A stretch of 64,000 nt of DNA from an uncultured Hyphomonas sp. (GCF_963677035.1 NZ_OY781472.1:1116001-1180000), one strand, 5' to 3'; numbered from the stretch's first letter, positions 53,598 through 63,202 are shown. Notes: generated by a model from the letters alone, not told the origin. Numbers and translations are program-made.

Positions 53598-54646
53598 CAG
53601 AGCTCCGCCAGCGCCAGCGCCGCAAGCGCCTGCAGATCCTCGCCGCCGTGGCAGGTGTCCTGACCGTGCTGGCCGTACTGGTGAACCTCGATTTCCGGGG
53701 CGGACCGGCGCAGACCGGGCGGACCGGACAGCCCGTCCTGCCGGACTTTGCCGAGACCCGCGCGGAAGCTGCCGAAATCCGCGTGACGCTGGCCGACGAA
53801 TCCTACCGCCTGCTGAACAGTCCCGATGGCTGGACGCTGGAAGGCACGCATGGCTATCCCGTCCGGGCCGACCGTCTGGCCGACCTTGCGACCGGCCTTG
53901 GCGAGCTGGTCTGGGGCGAAGCGCGCACGCGCGACCCAGGCAAGCTGAACCGCATCGGCCTCGGCGATCCGCGCAAGGGCGGCACCGGCGCGCTGATCGA
54001 ACTGGCCAATGGCGACGGCGACGTCGCCGCCGCGATCATCACCGGGCGAAAGGGAGACCATCTCTATGCCCGCCGTCCGGACGAACCGCAGGCCTATCAG
54101 GTCGAGGGTGACCTGCCGCCGCTTTACAATGCCGATGCCTGGCTGGACCTCGATATTCTCGATATCAGCCCGGATGCGGTTTCTGCCGTACGGCTGTTCG
54201 ACCGGTATGGCGAAAGCCTGTACCTGCAGCGCGCCGTCGGGACGAGCGAACGCAGCTTCCGCCCCGGCCCGCCCTATCAGGATTTCCGTCTGATCAGCCG
54301 GATTGCCGCCTCCACCCCTGCCCTTGCACTCAGCCGGTTCCAGCCGATCGGGGTGAAGCCGGCCGCCGACCTGACCACCCGCCCGGTCGGCCGGCACATC
54401 ACCGAAACGCACGACGGACTGGAAGTGGAAGTTGAGGCTTACCGCGAACCGGATGGCTTCTTCGTCACGCTCCGCGCGGTCGAGGCAGGCGAAGGGGCGC
54501 ATCGCGGCAGCACGATCAATGACAAGGCAACCGGCTGGGCGTTCGAATTGTCCGAATACGACTGGAACGATTTCACCCCGGCCGTCAGCTCCATCGTCAG
54601 GCCGCCGGAAATCGCGGTACCTGACGCCTCTTCAGAGACGCCCTAG
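53594..54646 (+). CDS. DUF4340 membrane-anchored protein
   Basis: This 350-residue protein has one N-terminal membrane helix (LQILAAVAGVLTVLAVLVNL) and a periplasmic domain with the repeat-like DUF4340 pattern: ESYRLLNSPDGWTLEGTHGY, ADRLADLATGLGELVWGEAR, NRIGLGDPRKGGTGALIEL. It is the last gene of the ABC operon and overlaps the GldG-like gene (ATGA). DUF4340 proteins regularly accompany GldG-type genes, so it is probably an accessory subunit. Confidence 0.88.
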   Translation: MTELRQRQRRKRLQILAAVAGVLTVLAVLVNLDFRGGPAQTGRTGQPVLPDFAETRAEAAEIRVTLADESYRLLNSPDGWTLEGTHGYPVRADRLADLATGLGELVWGEARTRDPGKLNRIGLGDPRKGGTGALIELANGDGDVAAAIITGRKGDHLYARRPDEPQAYQVEGDLPPLYNADAWLDLDILDISPDAVSAVRLFDRYGESLYLQRAVGTSERSFRPGPPYQDFRLISRIAASTPALALSRFQPIGVKPAADLTTRPVGRHITETHDGLEVEVEAYREPDGFFVTLRAVEAGEGAHRGSTINDKATGWAFELSEYDWNDFTPAVSSIVRPPEIAVPDASSETP

Positions 54647-54648
54647 GC

Positions 54649-55326
54649 TTATTTCTCTGCGAGTGGGTCGCGTGGCAGCGGATTGAGCGGCAGCGTGGCC
54701 AGCACCGGGCCGAACCCGGCGTCCTGCACAATCACGGCGCAATGCGAGTCGCAGGGCGGCAGCGAGACCGTTGTCCGTCCGCCAAGCCACGGGCCGAGCG
54801 CCGTTACCCGGGTGACCGGGTGAACCATGTCCGTCGTGTTGTCGGCGCCGTCGAGATAATCGACATACCAGATATCCGTCAGGTCCTTCGCCTTGCCGCT
54901 GAGTTCCACCCCATCGCCCTTGCGGACGAGGTGGACACCGTCCGGTGTTTCCTTGCGGGCTTTGGAAATCGCGGATTCGACCTTGCGCGGCCTGTTGCCC
55001 GGGCATTGCTCGACGCCGTTATAGACGGTCTGCGGCGTGTATGGCCCGCGCAGGCGGAACCGGTCGACATAGGCCCGCTGACGTTCCTTGGACTCGGCCA
55101 TGGCCATGGGGTCCTTACGGCCCAGATAGTCCCAGTAATCCACCGACCAGGTGAGGATCAGGATATCGTCGCGCTCGGCTTCGACGTCTTTCAGTGTCGC
55201 GTGTGCCTTCGGGCAGGCCCGGCAATTCTGGGACGCGAACAATTCGATCAGAATCGGCGACTCCGCCATCGCAGCAGGGGCCGCAAAGGGAGATAGGATG
55301 AAGAGGGCTGCAATCAGGCGTTTCAT
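54649..55326 (-). CDS. DUF1223 secreted thioredoxin-fold protein
   Basis: A signal peptide (LIAALFILSPFAAPAAMA) starts the 225-residue protein. The mature part opens ESPILIELFASQNCRACPKA, a thioredoxin-like CxxC, then WSVDYWDYLGRKDPMAMAES and RLRGPYTPQTVYNGVEQCPG, all typical of DUF1223. Some members act in the periplasm in redox or metal stress; the function is not settled. I start at ATG 55326; the open frame upstream runs into the acnA terminator. Confidence 0.88.
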   Translation of the reverse strand: MKRLIAALFILSPFAAPAAMAESPILIELFASQNCRACPKAHATLKDVEAERDDILILTWSVDYWDYLGRKDPMAMAESKERQRAYVDRFRLRGPYTPQTVYNGVEQCPGNRPRKVESAISKARKETPDGVHLVRKGDGVELSGKAKDLTDIWYVDYLDGADNTTDMVHPVTRVTALGPWLGGRTTVSLPPCDSHCAVIVQDAGFGPVLATLPLNPLPRDPLAEK

Positions 55327-55383
55327 AGCGGGTTCTCTATAGATCACCCTTGCCCCGACAACACAATCACAGCGGTGTGAGGG

Positions 55384-55420
55384 CTGTAAAAAAACCCCCG
55401 CAGCGCCTGCTGCGGGGGTT
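55384..55420 (-). terminator. Rho-independent terminator of acnA
   Basis: An 11-bp perfect stem (55393-55403 with 55410-55420, AACCCCCGCAG/CTGCGGGGGTT) has a T-run after it on the minus strand (TTTTTTACAG) and also TTTTG on the plus side. Confidence 0.88.
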
Positions 55421-55447
55421 TTGACTGTTTGCTTCCGGTCAGACGCC

Positions 55448-58135
55448 TCAGGCGTTGGCGCGCGCCAGATTGCGCAGCACATAGTGCAGGATGCCGCCAT
55501 TGCGGTAGTAGTCCAGCTCGTTTTCGGTATCGATGCGGACCACCGTGTTGGCGGTGAAGGTCGTGCCGTCTTCACGGGTGATCTTCACTTCCATCGACTG
55601 GCGCGGCTTGATGTCGTTGATGCCTTCGATGGTGACCTGTTCCTTGCCGGTCAGGCCGAGGGCCTTGGCGCTTTCGCCGTCTGCAAACTCCAGCGGCAGG
55701 ACGCCCATCCCGATCAGGTTGGAACGGTGGATCCGCTCGAAGCTGCCGGCGATCACGGCGCGGACGCCGAGCAGGACAGTGCCTTTGGCCGCCCAGTCAC
55801 GCGACGATCCATTGCCGTAGAGGTCGCCGGCGAAGATCACCAGCGGCGTGTCTTCGGCTTCGTACTTCATGGCGGCATCATAGATCGCCATCTGTTCGCC
55901 GTCCGGATAGTGGACTGTCACGCCACCTTCGACGCCCGGCACCATCTGGTTCTTGATACGGATGTTGGCGAATGTGCCGCGCATCATGACTTCGTGGTTC
56001 CCGCGGCGCGAGCCGTAGGAGTTGAAGTCGAGGACCGGAACCTGATGTTCCTGCAGGTACACGCCTGCCGGGCTGGAGGCCTTGATCGAACCGGCCGGCG
56101 AAATGTGGTCGGTGGTGATCGAGTCGCCGAAGACGGCGAGCACGCGGGCGTCCTTCACATCGGTCGGCGCATCCACGTCGAGCGTCATGCCTTCAAAGTA
56201 AGGCGGGTTCTGAACATAGGTCGAGGCAGGCGGCCAGCTATAGGTCTGTCCGCCGGAGACTTCGATACCCTGCCAGTGCTCGTCACCTTTGAAGACGTCG
56301 GAATAGCGCTCGGCAAACATTTCCGGAGTGACGGCTTTGGACATGATCTCGGCGATCTCGTGAGAGGTCGGCCAGATGTCTTTCAGGTAGACGTCATTGC
56401 CGTTCTTGTCGGTGCCGATCGGATCCTTGGTCAGGTTCTTGCGCAGCGTACCGGCAATCGCATAGGCGACGACCAGCGGCGGCGAGGCGAGATAGTTCGC
56501 CTTGATGTCCGGACCGATACGGCCTTCGAAGTTCCGGTTGCCGGAAAGAACCGAGCAGGAAACCAGGTCGCCGTCCGTGATGGCCTTGGCCAGGTGCGGA
56601 TCCAGCGGGCCGGAGTTACCGATACAGGTGGTGCAACCATAGCCGACCAGGTTGAAGCCGAGGGCGTTCAGATCGTCGGTCAGACCGGCCTTGTCGAGAT
56701 AGTCCGTGACAACCTGCGATCCGGGCGCCAGCGACGTCTTCACCCAGGGTTTGCGGGTCAGGCCCAGCTCATGCGCCTTTCTGGCCACGAGGCCAGCCGC
56801 GATCAGCACGGACGGGTTGGACGTGTTGGTACAGGACGTGATGGCGGCGATGAACACGTCGCCATGGGTGACGGTGTAGTCTTCGCCTTCCACGGCAATC
56901 GGCTCAGCTGCGTCAGATGCCTTGCCGAATTCCTTCGCCATGGCGTCAGCGAACGCGATGTCGCCTTCGGACAACAGCACGCGGTCCTGCGGGCGTTTCG
57001 GGCCGGAGATCGACGGCACGACGGCGCCGAGGTCCAGTTCCAGCGTGTCGGTGAAGATCGGCTCGGCCTGATCCGGACGCCAGTAGCCCTGCGCCTTGGC
57101 ATAGGCTTCGACCAGTTCCACACGGTCCGCATCGCGGCCGGTATTGCTGAGATATTTCACCGTATCATGATCGACCGGGAAGAAACCGCAGGTCGCGCCG
57201 TATTCCGGTGCCATGTTGGAGATGGTCGCCTGGTCTTCCAGAGTCAGGTTCGACAGGCCCGGGCCGTAGAATTCGACGAATTTTCCGACCACGCCTTTTT
57301 CGCGGAGCATCTGAACGACGGTCAGCACGAGGTCGGTCGCCGTGGCGCCTTCGGCCATCTTGCCATCAAGACGGAAGCCGATGACTTCCGGGATCAGCAT
57401 GGAGACCGGCTGGCCGAGCATGGCGGCTTCAGCCTCGATCCCGCCAACGCCCCAGCCGAGAACCGACAGGCCGTTGATCATGGTCGTGTGCGAGTCGGTG
57501 CCGACGCAGGTGTCCGGATAAGCAACCGTTTCGCCGTCTTCTTCCTTGGTCCAGACGGTCTGGCCGAGATATTCGAGGTTCACCTGGTGGCAGATGCCGG
57601 TGCCGGGCGGAACAACGCGGAAATTCTCGAACGCGGTCGAGCCCCAGCGCAGGAACTCATAACGCTCCTGGTTACGCTTGTATTCGATCTCGACGTTCTT
57701 CTTGAAGCTGTCCGGGCCAGCGAAGCTGTCGACCATGACCGAGTGGTCGATGACGAGGTCGACCGGGACCTGCGGGTTGATGGCGTCGGCCGAAGCGCCG
57801 AGCTTCGTGGCGGCGTCGCGCATGGCGGCGAGGTCGACCACGGCCGGAACGCCGGTGAAGTCCTGCATCAGAACGCGCGCCGGGCGGTAGGCGATCTCGT
57901 GATCGTCCTTGCCCTTGTTATCGAGCCATTTCTTGAAGGCGAGAATGTCGTCCTTGGTGACGGTCTTGCCGTCTTCGAAGCGCAGCATGTTTTCCAGCAG
58001 CACTTTCAACGACGCCGGCAGGCGGGAAACATCGCCGAGACCGTTCTCGGCGGCGGCCTCGATGGAGTAATAGGTGTAAGTCTTGCCACCAACGGTGAGC
58101 GTGCGTTTGGAATTAAAGCTGTCGAGGGACGGCAT
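55448..58135 (-). CDS. acnA: Aconitate hydratase A
   Basis: The TCA-cycle enzyme of 895 residues interconverts citrate and isocitrate. The [4Fe-4S] cysteines lie in [20 protein letters not shown] and [35 protein letters not shown] and the C-terminal swivelling domain [32 protein letters not shown] are also present. It matches the AcnA/IRP type in length. It is divergent from the ccm genes and has a clear terminator. Confidence 0.97.
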   Translation of the reverse strand: MPSLDSFNSKRTLTVGGKTYTYYSIEAAAENGLGDVSRLPASLKVLLENMLRFEDGKTVTKDDILAFKKWLDNKGKDDHEIAYRPARVLMQDFTGVPAVVDLAAMRDAATKLGASADAINPQVPVDLVIDHSVMVDSFAGPDSFKKNVEIEYKRNQERYEFLRWGSTAFENFRVVPPGTGICHQVNLEYLGQTVWTKEEDGETVAYPDTCVGTDSHTTMINGLSVLGWGVGGIEAEAAMLGQPVSMLIPEVIGFRLDGKMAEGATATDLVLTVVQMLREKGVVGKFVEFYGPGLSNLTLEDQATISNMAPEYGATCGFFPVDHDTVKYLSNTGRDADRVELVEAYAKAQGYWRPDQAEPIFTDTLELDLGAVVPSISGPKRPQDRVLLSEGDIAFADAMAKEFGKASDAAEPIAVEGEDYTVTHGDVFIAAITSCTNTSNPSVLIAAGLVARKAHELGLTRKPWVKTSLAPGSQVVTDYLDKAGLTDDLNALGFNLVGYGCTTCIGNSGPLDPHLAKAITDGDLVSCSVLSGNRNFEGRIGPDIKANYLASPPLVVAYAIAGTLRKNLTKDPIGTDKNGNDVYLKDIWPTSHEIAEIMSKAVTPEMFAERYSDVFKGDEHWQGIEVSGGQTYSWPPASTYVQNPPYFEGMTLDVDAPTDVKDARVLAVFGDSITTDHISPAGSIKASSPAGVYLQEHQVPVLDFNSYGSRRGNHEVMMRGTFANIRIKNQMVPGVEGGVTVHYPDGEQMAIYDAAMKYEAEDTPLVIFAGDLYGNGSSRDWAAKGTVLLGVRAVIAGSFERIHRSNLIGMGVLPLEFADGESAKALGLTGKEQVTIEGINDIKPRQSMEVKITREDGTTFTANTVVRIDTENELDYYRNGGILHYVLRNLARANA

Positions 58136-58362
58136 GGGAGGGGAACCTCGCGTCTGAGATGTGAATCCAGGGCCGCCTGGCGGATCGGGCGGCGCGTGCC
58201 CGTCTCATATAAGGCTGAAGCCGCTGACGCAATCGGGACAAAGGGACTATCCTGCAGCGCCTGAGCCGATAAAACGTCCCTGCAAACAGGCTGGTAGGAG
58301 ATCCTGATGTCCTCACACGCGCCATATTCCCTTGATTTGCGCCAGTCCGGGCGCGGAAACCG

Positions 58363-58959
58363 GTGCGTTGCGGCGTGACCTCTCCTGTCTCCGGCCCCCT
58401 GCTTTCTGCAACCGGTCTCGGCATGATTCGGGGCGAACGGGTGCTGTTCACCGGCGTCAGCCTGTCGGTTACAGCGGGCGAGAGCCTTGTTCTGCGCGGC
58501 TCGAACGGCGCCGGAAAGACCACCCTGCTGCGTATTCTGGCAGGGCTGACGCGCCCGGAAGCCGGTGACGTGACCCGCAGCGGCCCGCACCACTGGTTCG
58601 CCCACCGCGAAGGGCTGAAGCCGCACGAGACCCCGCGTACACATCTTGGACTCTGGGCACGCGCCTGGGGCTCAGACTCCGATCTGGACTCAGTGCTTGC
58701 GCAGGTGGGACTGAAACGCCCGGCCGATGTGCCCGCGCGATACCTCTCCGCCGGACAGCGCCGGCGCACAGCCCTTGGCCGTCTTCTATTGGAAAAACGG
58801 CCGATCTGGATGCTCGACGAGCCCTATACGGCCCTTGATGCCGAAGGCCGGGACCTCGTGCTCGGCCTGATCGAGGATCATCTGAAGGACGGCGGCGCCG
58901 TGGTTGCGGCGATCCATGGCGAATCGGGCTTCGTGCCAACGGGCGAGGTGGTGTTGTGA
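58363..58959 (+). CDS. ccmA: Cytochrome c maturation ATPase CcmA
   Basis: CcmA powers release of heme-loaded CcmE in System I. The 198-residue ABC ATPase has Walker A LRGSNGAGKTTLLRILAGL, the degenerate signature YLSAGQRRRTALGRLLL and Walker B IWMLDEPYTALDAEG, typical of CcmA. The start is uncertain: GTG 58363 has GGA 6 nt upstream, while GTG 58375 is another option. It overlaps ccmB by 4 bp (GTGA). Confidence 0.92.
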   Translation: MRCGVTSPVSGPLLSATGLGMIRGERVLFTGVSLSVTAGESLVLRGSNGAGKTTLLRILAGLTRPEAGDVTRSGPHHWFAHREGLKPHETPRTHLGLWARAWGSDSDLDSVLAQVGLKRPADVPARYLSAGQRRRTALGRLLLEKRPIWMLDEPYTALDAEGRDLVLGLIEDHLKDGGAVVAAIHGESGFVPTGEVVL

Positions 58960-59621
58960 GGCCCGCACCGATCCTCTCCGCCTTCCTGCAGGCGCTGGGC
59001 GAAGCCTGGGCCGGCGGGGCCGGGGCATTGCTGCCGCTCGGCTTTTTCGCAGGCGCTGCCGTGCTCGTGCCGCTCGGGATCGGAACCGACCCGGCAACGC
59101 TGCGCGCCGTCGGACCGGGCATCCTCTGGGTCGCCCTCGCCTTGTCCAGCCTTGTCACGCTGGAGCGCATCTTTCAGGCAGACACCGAAGACGGGGCGCT
59201 GGACCTGTGGCTGCAGACCGGCGTACCGGCCTCCGCGGTGGCCGCGGCCAAGACGTTCGCCCACTGGCTCGCCGCGGGCCTGCCGCTGGCCCTGCTGTCC
59301 CCGCTGCTGGCCCTGATGTTTCAGGCAGAAGCCTCCGCTGACCTGCTGCGCAACGCCGCGCTGTATGGGCTCGGCGGCCTTGCCTTCTATTTCTGGGGCG
59401 GTGTCGGCGCGGCCCTGTCTGCCACGGTGCGGCGAGGCGGCCTGTTGATCAGCCTCATTGCGCTGCCATTGTATGTGCCGACAGCTATTTTCGGAGCGCT
59501 CTCCATGTCCCACGGCCCCGGCAGCGAAGGCGCGCCGCTGTTCCTGGCGGCCTCGACCCTGTTCGCATTGGCCGTCGCACCGTTCGCCATGGCTGCAGCC
59601 TTGCGCTTGGCGGCAGACTGA
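58956..59621 (+). CDS. ccmB: Cytochrome c maturation permease CcmB
   Basis: This 221-residue permease has six hydrophobic segments, with FFAGAAVLVPLGIGTDPATL, LERIFQADTEDGALDLWLQT and ALPLYVPTAIFGALS in the expected order. It starts on a GTG that overlaps the ccmA stop. With CcmA and CcmC it forms the heme-handling ABC complex. Confidence 0.93.
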   Translation: MRPAPILSAFLQALGEAWAGGAGALLPLGFFAGAAVLVPLGIGTDPATLRAVGPGILWVALALSSLVTLERIFQADTEDGALDLWLQTGVPASAVAAAKTFAHWLAAGLPLALLSPLLALMFQAEASADLLRNAALYGLGGLAFYFWGGVGAALSATVRRGGLLISLIALPLYVPTAIFGALSMSHGPGSEGAPLFLAASTLFALAVAPFAMAAALRLAAD

Positions 59622-59641
59622 GGGAGCGGTATCGCACATCC

Positions 59642-60373
59642 ATGTTTTCCTGGTTCGCCAATCCCCTTCGCTTCATGCGCCTGTCGAACTGGCTGGCGCC
59701 GCTTTGCTATGCGCTGGCCGCGCTGCTGATCGGCTGGGGCCTGTGGCAGGGCCTCTGGGTCGTTCCGAAAGATGACTATCAGGGCGGGGACATCATGCGC
59801 GTGATGTTCATTCACGTGCCTGCCGCATGGCTCGCCATGGCAAGCTATATGACGATGGCCGTGATGAGTTTCATCTGGTTCATCTGGCGCCATGAAGTCG
59901 CCGACATCGCCGCCAAATCCATCGCGCCGCTGGGCGCTGTGTGGACGGCGATCTGCCTGGCCACCGGATCGATCTGGGGCAAACCGACCTGGGGCACATG
60001 GTGGCAGTGGGACGATGCCCGGATGATGTCGGTCCTGTTCATGTTCTTCCTGTTCCTCGGTTACATGGCCCTGCGGGCGTCCATGGACACGCGCCAGAAG
60101 GCGGCCCGGGCTGGCGCGATCCTGGCCATGGTGGGCGCGATCAACGTGCCACTGATCAAATTTTCCGTGGACCTCTTCACCTCCCTGCATCAGGATTCGA
60201 GCGTTATCACCGCGGGCGGACCGAAGATGGCGGCTGTCTATCTCTGGCCTCTGCTGGCCAGCGGCCTCGGCCATACGCTGCTGTTCGCCGGAATGACCCA
60301 GACCCTGATGCGCGCCGAGATCTGGGACCGGCGCACAGCGCAGGCGAATGCGAAACTGATGGCGGAAGGGTAA
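59642..60373 (+). CDS. ccmC: Heme-handling protein CcmC
   Basis: This 243-residue protein has six membrane helices and the WWD-type periplasmic heme domain (KPTWGTWWQWDDARMMSVLF). Flanking histidines are in MFIHVPAAWLAMASY and SLHQDSSVI. CcmC loads heme onto CcmE. It is 20 bp after ccmB and 5 bp before ccmD. Confidence 0.96.
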   Translation: MFSWFANPLRFMRLSNWLAPLCYALAALLIGWGLWQGLWVVPKDDYQGGDIMRVMFIHVPAAWLAMASYMTMAVMSFIWFIWRHEVADIAAKSIAPLGAVWTAICLATGSIWGKPTWGTWWQWDDARMMSVLFMFFLFLGYMALRASMDTRQKAARAGAILAMVGAINVPLIKFSVDLFTSLHQDSSVITAGGPKMAAVYLWPLLASGLGHTLLFAGMTQTLMRAEIWDRRTAQANAKLMAEG

Positions 60374-60378
60374 GCAGC

Positions 60379-60543
60379 ATGCTGCCGGATTTTGACAAGA
60401 ATGCCGTCTACATATGGGCCTGTTACGCGATCGGCGCCGTCAGCCTGACCCTGACGCTCGTGATCGTCTTGCTTCGGGCAAGAACAGCCCGGGCAAGAAT
60501 GTTGCGAGCAGAAGCTCGCCTGCGCGGAGATGACGCACCGTGA
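60379..60543 (+). CDS. ccmD: Heme exporter accessory protein CcmD
   Basis: This 54-residue protein has one membrane helix: MLPDFDKNAVYIWACYAIGA, then VSLTLTLVIVLLRARTARAR and a basic tail. The short N-terminus with FDKNAVYIWACY is typical of CcmD, which keeps CcmE attached to the CcmABC complex. It overlaps the ccmG start by 4 bp (GTGA). Confidence 0.9.
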   Translation: MLPDFDKNAVYIWACYAIGAVSLTLTLVIVLLRARTARARMLRAEARLRGDDAP

Positions 60544-61061
60544 AACGCTGGATTGCCGCAATTCCGGTCACCGCTCTGGTGCTTTTTGCAGGCCTGGCCG
60601 GCTGGGAACTCAGCCATCCGGAAAAAGGCGACTTCGAGCGCCAGTCCCGCACCGCGCCGGACCGGGCCTTCGAGCGGCTGGACGGAGGTACGCTGAGTTT
60701 TGTGCCCACCCCCAACGGGCAGACGATCGCCGTGAACCTGTTTGCCAGCTGGTGTGCCCCGTGTGAGGCCGAGCATCCGCAACTGACGGCGCTGGCCGAG
60801 GCTCATCCGGGACAGGTTTATGGGGTGTTGTACAAGGATACTCCGGCCAATGGGCGGACGTTCCTGGAAGAACTTGGCAATCCGTATGCCGATATCGTTC
60901 TGGATCCGTCTGGTCAGGGCGGTCTGGATTTCGGGCTGACGGGTGTGCCGGAAACCTTTGTCATCTCAGCCGATGGCGAGATTCTGGACCATATCGCCGG
61001 GCCGCTGGACGCCGCCTCGGTCAAACGGGTGGGCGAGGCGCTCGCAGCGCCCCGCCCCTGA
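60540..61061 (+). CDS. ccmG: Thiol:disulfide interchange protein CcmG/DsbE
   Basis: A membrane-anchored thioredoxin-fold protein of 173 residues. An N-terminal helix (WIAAIPVTALVLFAGLAGW) precedes NLFASWCAPCEAEHPQLTAL with the redox pair Cys72-Cys75, then GVPETFVISADGEI with the cis-Pro. It keeps apocytochrome c cysteines reduced. It starts with GTG inside the ccmD stop. ccmE, ccmF and ccmH are not in the window. Confidence 0.94.
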   Translation: MKRWIAAIPVTALVLFAGLAGWELSHPEKGDFERQSRTAPDRAFERLDGGTLSFVPTPNGQTIAVNLFASWCAPCEAEHPQLTALAEAHPGQVYGVLYKDTPANGRTFLEELGNPYADIVLDPSGQGGLDFGLTGVPETFVISADGEILDHIAGPLDAASVKRVGEALAAPRP

Positions 61062-61075
61062 TCCGTCAGGCCAGA

Positions 61076-61786
61076 TTACTTTTTCTTGGCTTTGCGAGCA
61101 GCTGGCTTCTTGGCCGGAGATTTTTTCACGGCCGGTGCTTTTGCAGCAGCAGCGGCTTTCTTCGGTGCAGCCTTTTTAGGAGCGGCTTTTTTCGGAGCGG
61201 CCTTCTTGGCGGCCGGCTTCGTTGCAGCAGCTTTCTTCGGCGCCGCGGCTTTCTTGGCAGCGGGCTTCTTGGCCGGAGCCTTTTTCGCCGCAGGGGCTTT
61301 CTTGGCCGGAGCTTTCTTCGGTGCAGCAGCCTTCGGTGCGGCTTTCGGTGCCGGAGCCGGCTTCTCTTCTTCTTCCGTCAGGCCGACGAGGCCGGACATC
61401 AGAGCGTCCTGCTTCATTTTGGCGAGGCCGGAGAAGAGGGCAGCATCAGCAGCCTGAACAGCCGGAAGGGCCTTTTCCAGGGCTTTCTTGCCTTTTGCCG
61501 CCAGGGAGACGGACTTGGCGCGCGCGTCGGTTTTCGAAGCGGAGCGCTTGATCAGACCGGCGGCTTCCATGCGGGCGACCATGTCAGCGAGGGTCGAACG
61601 GTCGATGCCGGTAGCATTGACGAGATCGGACTGGCTGGAGCCGTCATTGCCGTGCAGGGCTGCGAGCAGCGAGAACTGGCGCAGCGTGATGCCGGCAGAG
61701 CGGAGCGCTTTGGCGCTGTGGTTTGCAGCAGCCTGCTGCGCACGGTGCAGCAGGTGGCTTGGTGAAGCGTTGAGATTGAATGACAT
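61076..61786 (-). CDS. MarR-type regulator fused to a histone H1-like Lys/Ala/Pro tail
   Basis: Residues 1-140 are a MarR winged-helix domain: AGITLRQFSLLAALHGNDGS, the recognition-helix segment GIDRSTLADMVARMEAAGLI and wing KTDARAKSVSLAAKG. From about 142 to 236 the chain is almost only Lys, Ala and Pro in PAKKA/APKKA-like repeats; about a third of the residues are lysine, as in histone H1-like bacterial proteins. Such tails bind DNA without sequence preference. The gene is convergent with ccmG and divergent from the NUDIX gene. A palindrome AACTAGTT (61814-61821) lies 28 bp upstream of its start and could be its own operator. Confidence 0.9.
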   Translation of the reverse strand: MSFNLNASPSHLLHRAQQAAANHSAKALRSAGITLRQFSLLAALHGNDGSSQSDLVNATGIDRSTLADMVARMEAAGLIKRSASKTDARAKSVSLAAKGKKALEKALPAVQAADAALFSGLAKMKQDALMSGLVGLTEEEEKPAPAPKAAPKAAAPKKAPAKKAPAAKKAPAKKPAAKKAAAPKKAAATKPAAKKAAPKKAAPKKAAPKKAAAAAKAPAVKKSPAKKPAARKAKKK

Positions 61787-61982
61787 ATTGGTTTACCTTT
61801 CGAGGGATGTCTTAACTAGTTCGGCGGCCGACCCTCCCACAAGCCCCCTAAAGCAGAGGCCCGTGTGCGGATCAATACCCCCCTCTTACACCTCGATTGG
61901 ATAACAACAGATGACGGATCAATTATCGAATCCTTTCATTTCGCCCCTTTTTCACATGGAAATACCCCCAGGAGACGAAAAA

Positions 61983-62462
61983 ATGCGGCGTGTTTGCGCC
62001 CATTGCCGGTTTATCGACTATGTGAACCCGAAAATCGTCGCTGGCTCCGTTGTGACCAAAGATGACCGGATTTTGCTCTGCCGGCGCGCAATCGAGCCCC
62101 GAAAAGGTTACTGGACCTTGCCGGCCGGATTCATGGAAGAAGGGGAAACGGTCGAAGAAGGCGCCCGCAGGGAAGCCCGGGAAGAAGCGTGCGCGGATAT
62201 CCGGATCCAACAATTGCTCGCCGTTTACTCTGTTCCCCGCATCGCCCAGGTTCAGGTCATGTTCCGTGCGGAACTGATGTCTGACATTTCTGCAGGTCCG
62301 GAGAGCGAAGAAGTCGGATTATTCGCCTGGAAGGATATCCCCTGGTCGGATCTCGCCTTTCCGACCGTGATCTGGGCGCTGACCCATTATGCGGAAACCC
62401 GGCATTTGCCGGCCTTCCCGCCTTTCGCCAACCCTCCGGGAACTGAGAGGCTCACCCATTAG
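61983..62462 (+). CDS. NUDIX hydrolase with N-terminal zinc-ribbon remnant
   Basis: I start at ATG 61983 (MRRVCAHCRFIDYVNPKIVA), which has AGGAGA 8 nt upstream; the frame is open to ATG 61911, but that start has no ribosome-binding site. The protein has 159 residues. The NUDIX box GFMEEGETVEEGARREAREE is complete except that the final Gly is Cys. The N-terminus has one CxxC followed by NPK, like the zinc-ribbon of ADP-ribose/NADH pyrophosphatase relatives, but without the second cysteine pair. The substrate is probably a nucleoside diphosphate derivative. Confidence 0.9.
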   Translation: MRRVCAHCRFIDYVNPKIVAGSVVTKDDRILLCRRAIEPRKGYWTLPAGFMEEGETVEEGARREAREEACADIRIQQLLAVYSVPRIAQVQVMFRAELMSDISAGPESEEVGLFAWKDIPWSDLAFPTVIWALTHYAETRHLPAFPPFANPPGTERLTH

Positions 62463-62467
62463 GCGAG

Positions 62468-63127
62468 TCAGCTGTCTTCAGGCTGGGTTTCCATATGCTT
62501 TAAAGTATAGGGCGCATTCGCCAGAGCGAACACGAAACCGATGACGATGTTGCCCATCTTCCAGTTTGCCCAGGCGGCCTCACCAAAAGCCTGCCAGACC
62601 ACGATGTTCCATATCGCCATCGCGATAAAATATAGACCCCAACGGATCGCCAGGACGCGCCACGCATAGTCCGGCAGATGAAAAAGCTCGCTGAACAGCA
62701 TTTTCCAGATATTGCGGCCCACAGCGAGACCGCCGAAAATCGCACCGGCAAACATCAGATTGATAATGGTGGGCTTCACGAAAAGCAGGAGCTTGGAATG
62801 AAACGCGATACCCAGAACGCCGAAAACACCGATAAGACTTGATGAAACCAGCAGGAATGGCGGGATCCTCTGCTTACGGATGAGTTTCATGCCGATCACA
62901 ACAGCCGTTGCCACAATGAGCACGCCCGTGGCCCAGAAGAGCGCGTTTTCCTTGGAAAACAGCCCCTCTTCCGGAAAGCGCAGCATGACATTGTAGATGA
63001 CAATGAAGGCCAGCGTCGGGCCGAGTTCTGTCCAGATTCCCCCGGCACGTGCGGCGGCATCCTTAACGTTCGCCTCCTGCGGGGCTTCGTCCGTGTGAAT
63101 CGCTGTCTTGTTTTCCAACTCGGTCAT
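62468..63127 (-). CDS. yciB: Inner-membrane septation-type protein YciB
   Basis: The 219-residue protein (from ATG 63127, MTELENKTAIHT) has five or more membrane helices. The family features are LGPTLAFIVIYNVMLRFP, FVKPTIINLMFAGAIFGGL, and LRWGLYFIAMA-like IRWGLYFIAMAIWNIVVW with FGEAAWANWK. YciB/IspA-type proteins contribute to cell-envelope synthesis and septation. An earlier start at 63145 is possible. Confidence 0.93.
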   Translation of the reverse strand: MTELENKTAIHTDEAPQEANVKDAAARAGGIWTELGPTLAFIVIYNVMLRFPEEGLFSKENALFWATGVLIVATAVVIGMKLIRKQRIPPFLLVSSSLIGVFGVLGIAFHSKLLLFVKPTIINLMFAGAIFGGLAVGRNIWKMLFSELFHLPDYAWRVLAIRWGLYFIAMAIWNIVVWQAFGEAAWANWKMGNIVIGFVFALANAPYTLKHMETQPEDS

Positions 63128-63172
63128 ATACTTCCTACGCACCATCCGTGCTTGCGGTTTTGTTAAAGCCGC

Positions 63173-63192
63173 TGTCGCACGAAATGTCGCAC
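63173..63192. repeat. Direct repeat TGTCGCAC x2 upstream of yciB
   Basis: Two identical 8-bp words (63173-63180, 63185-63192) are spaced 12 bp apart, close to one helical turn, 46 bp before the yciB start and 10 bp from the EamA stop. It may be a regulator site; no known motif was matched. Confidence 0.35.
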
Positions 63193-63202
63193 ACGGCGAG
63201 TC

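Noticed and set aside
55421..58264. 947-codon plus-strand open frame opposite acnA
   Set aside because: It is antisense to acnA, with His/Arg/Asp-rich sequence typical of shadow frames.
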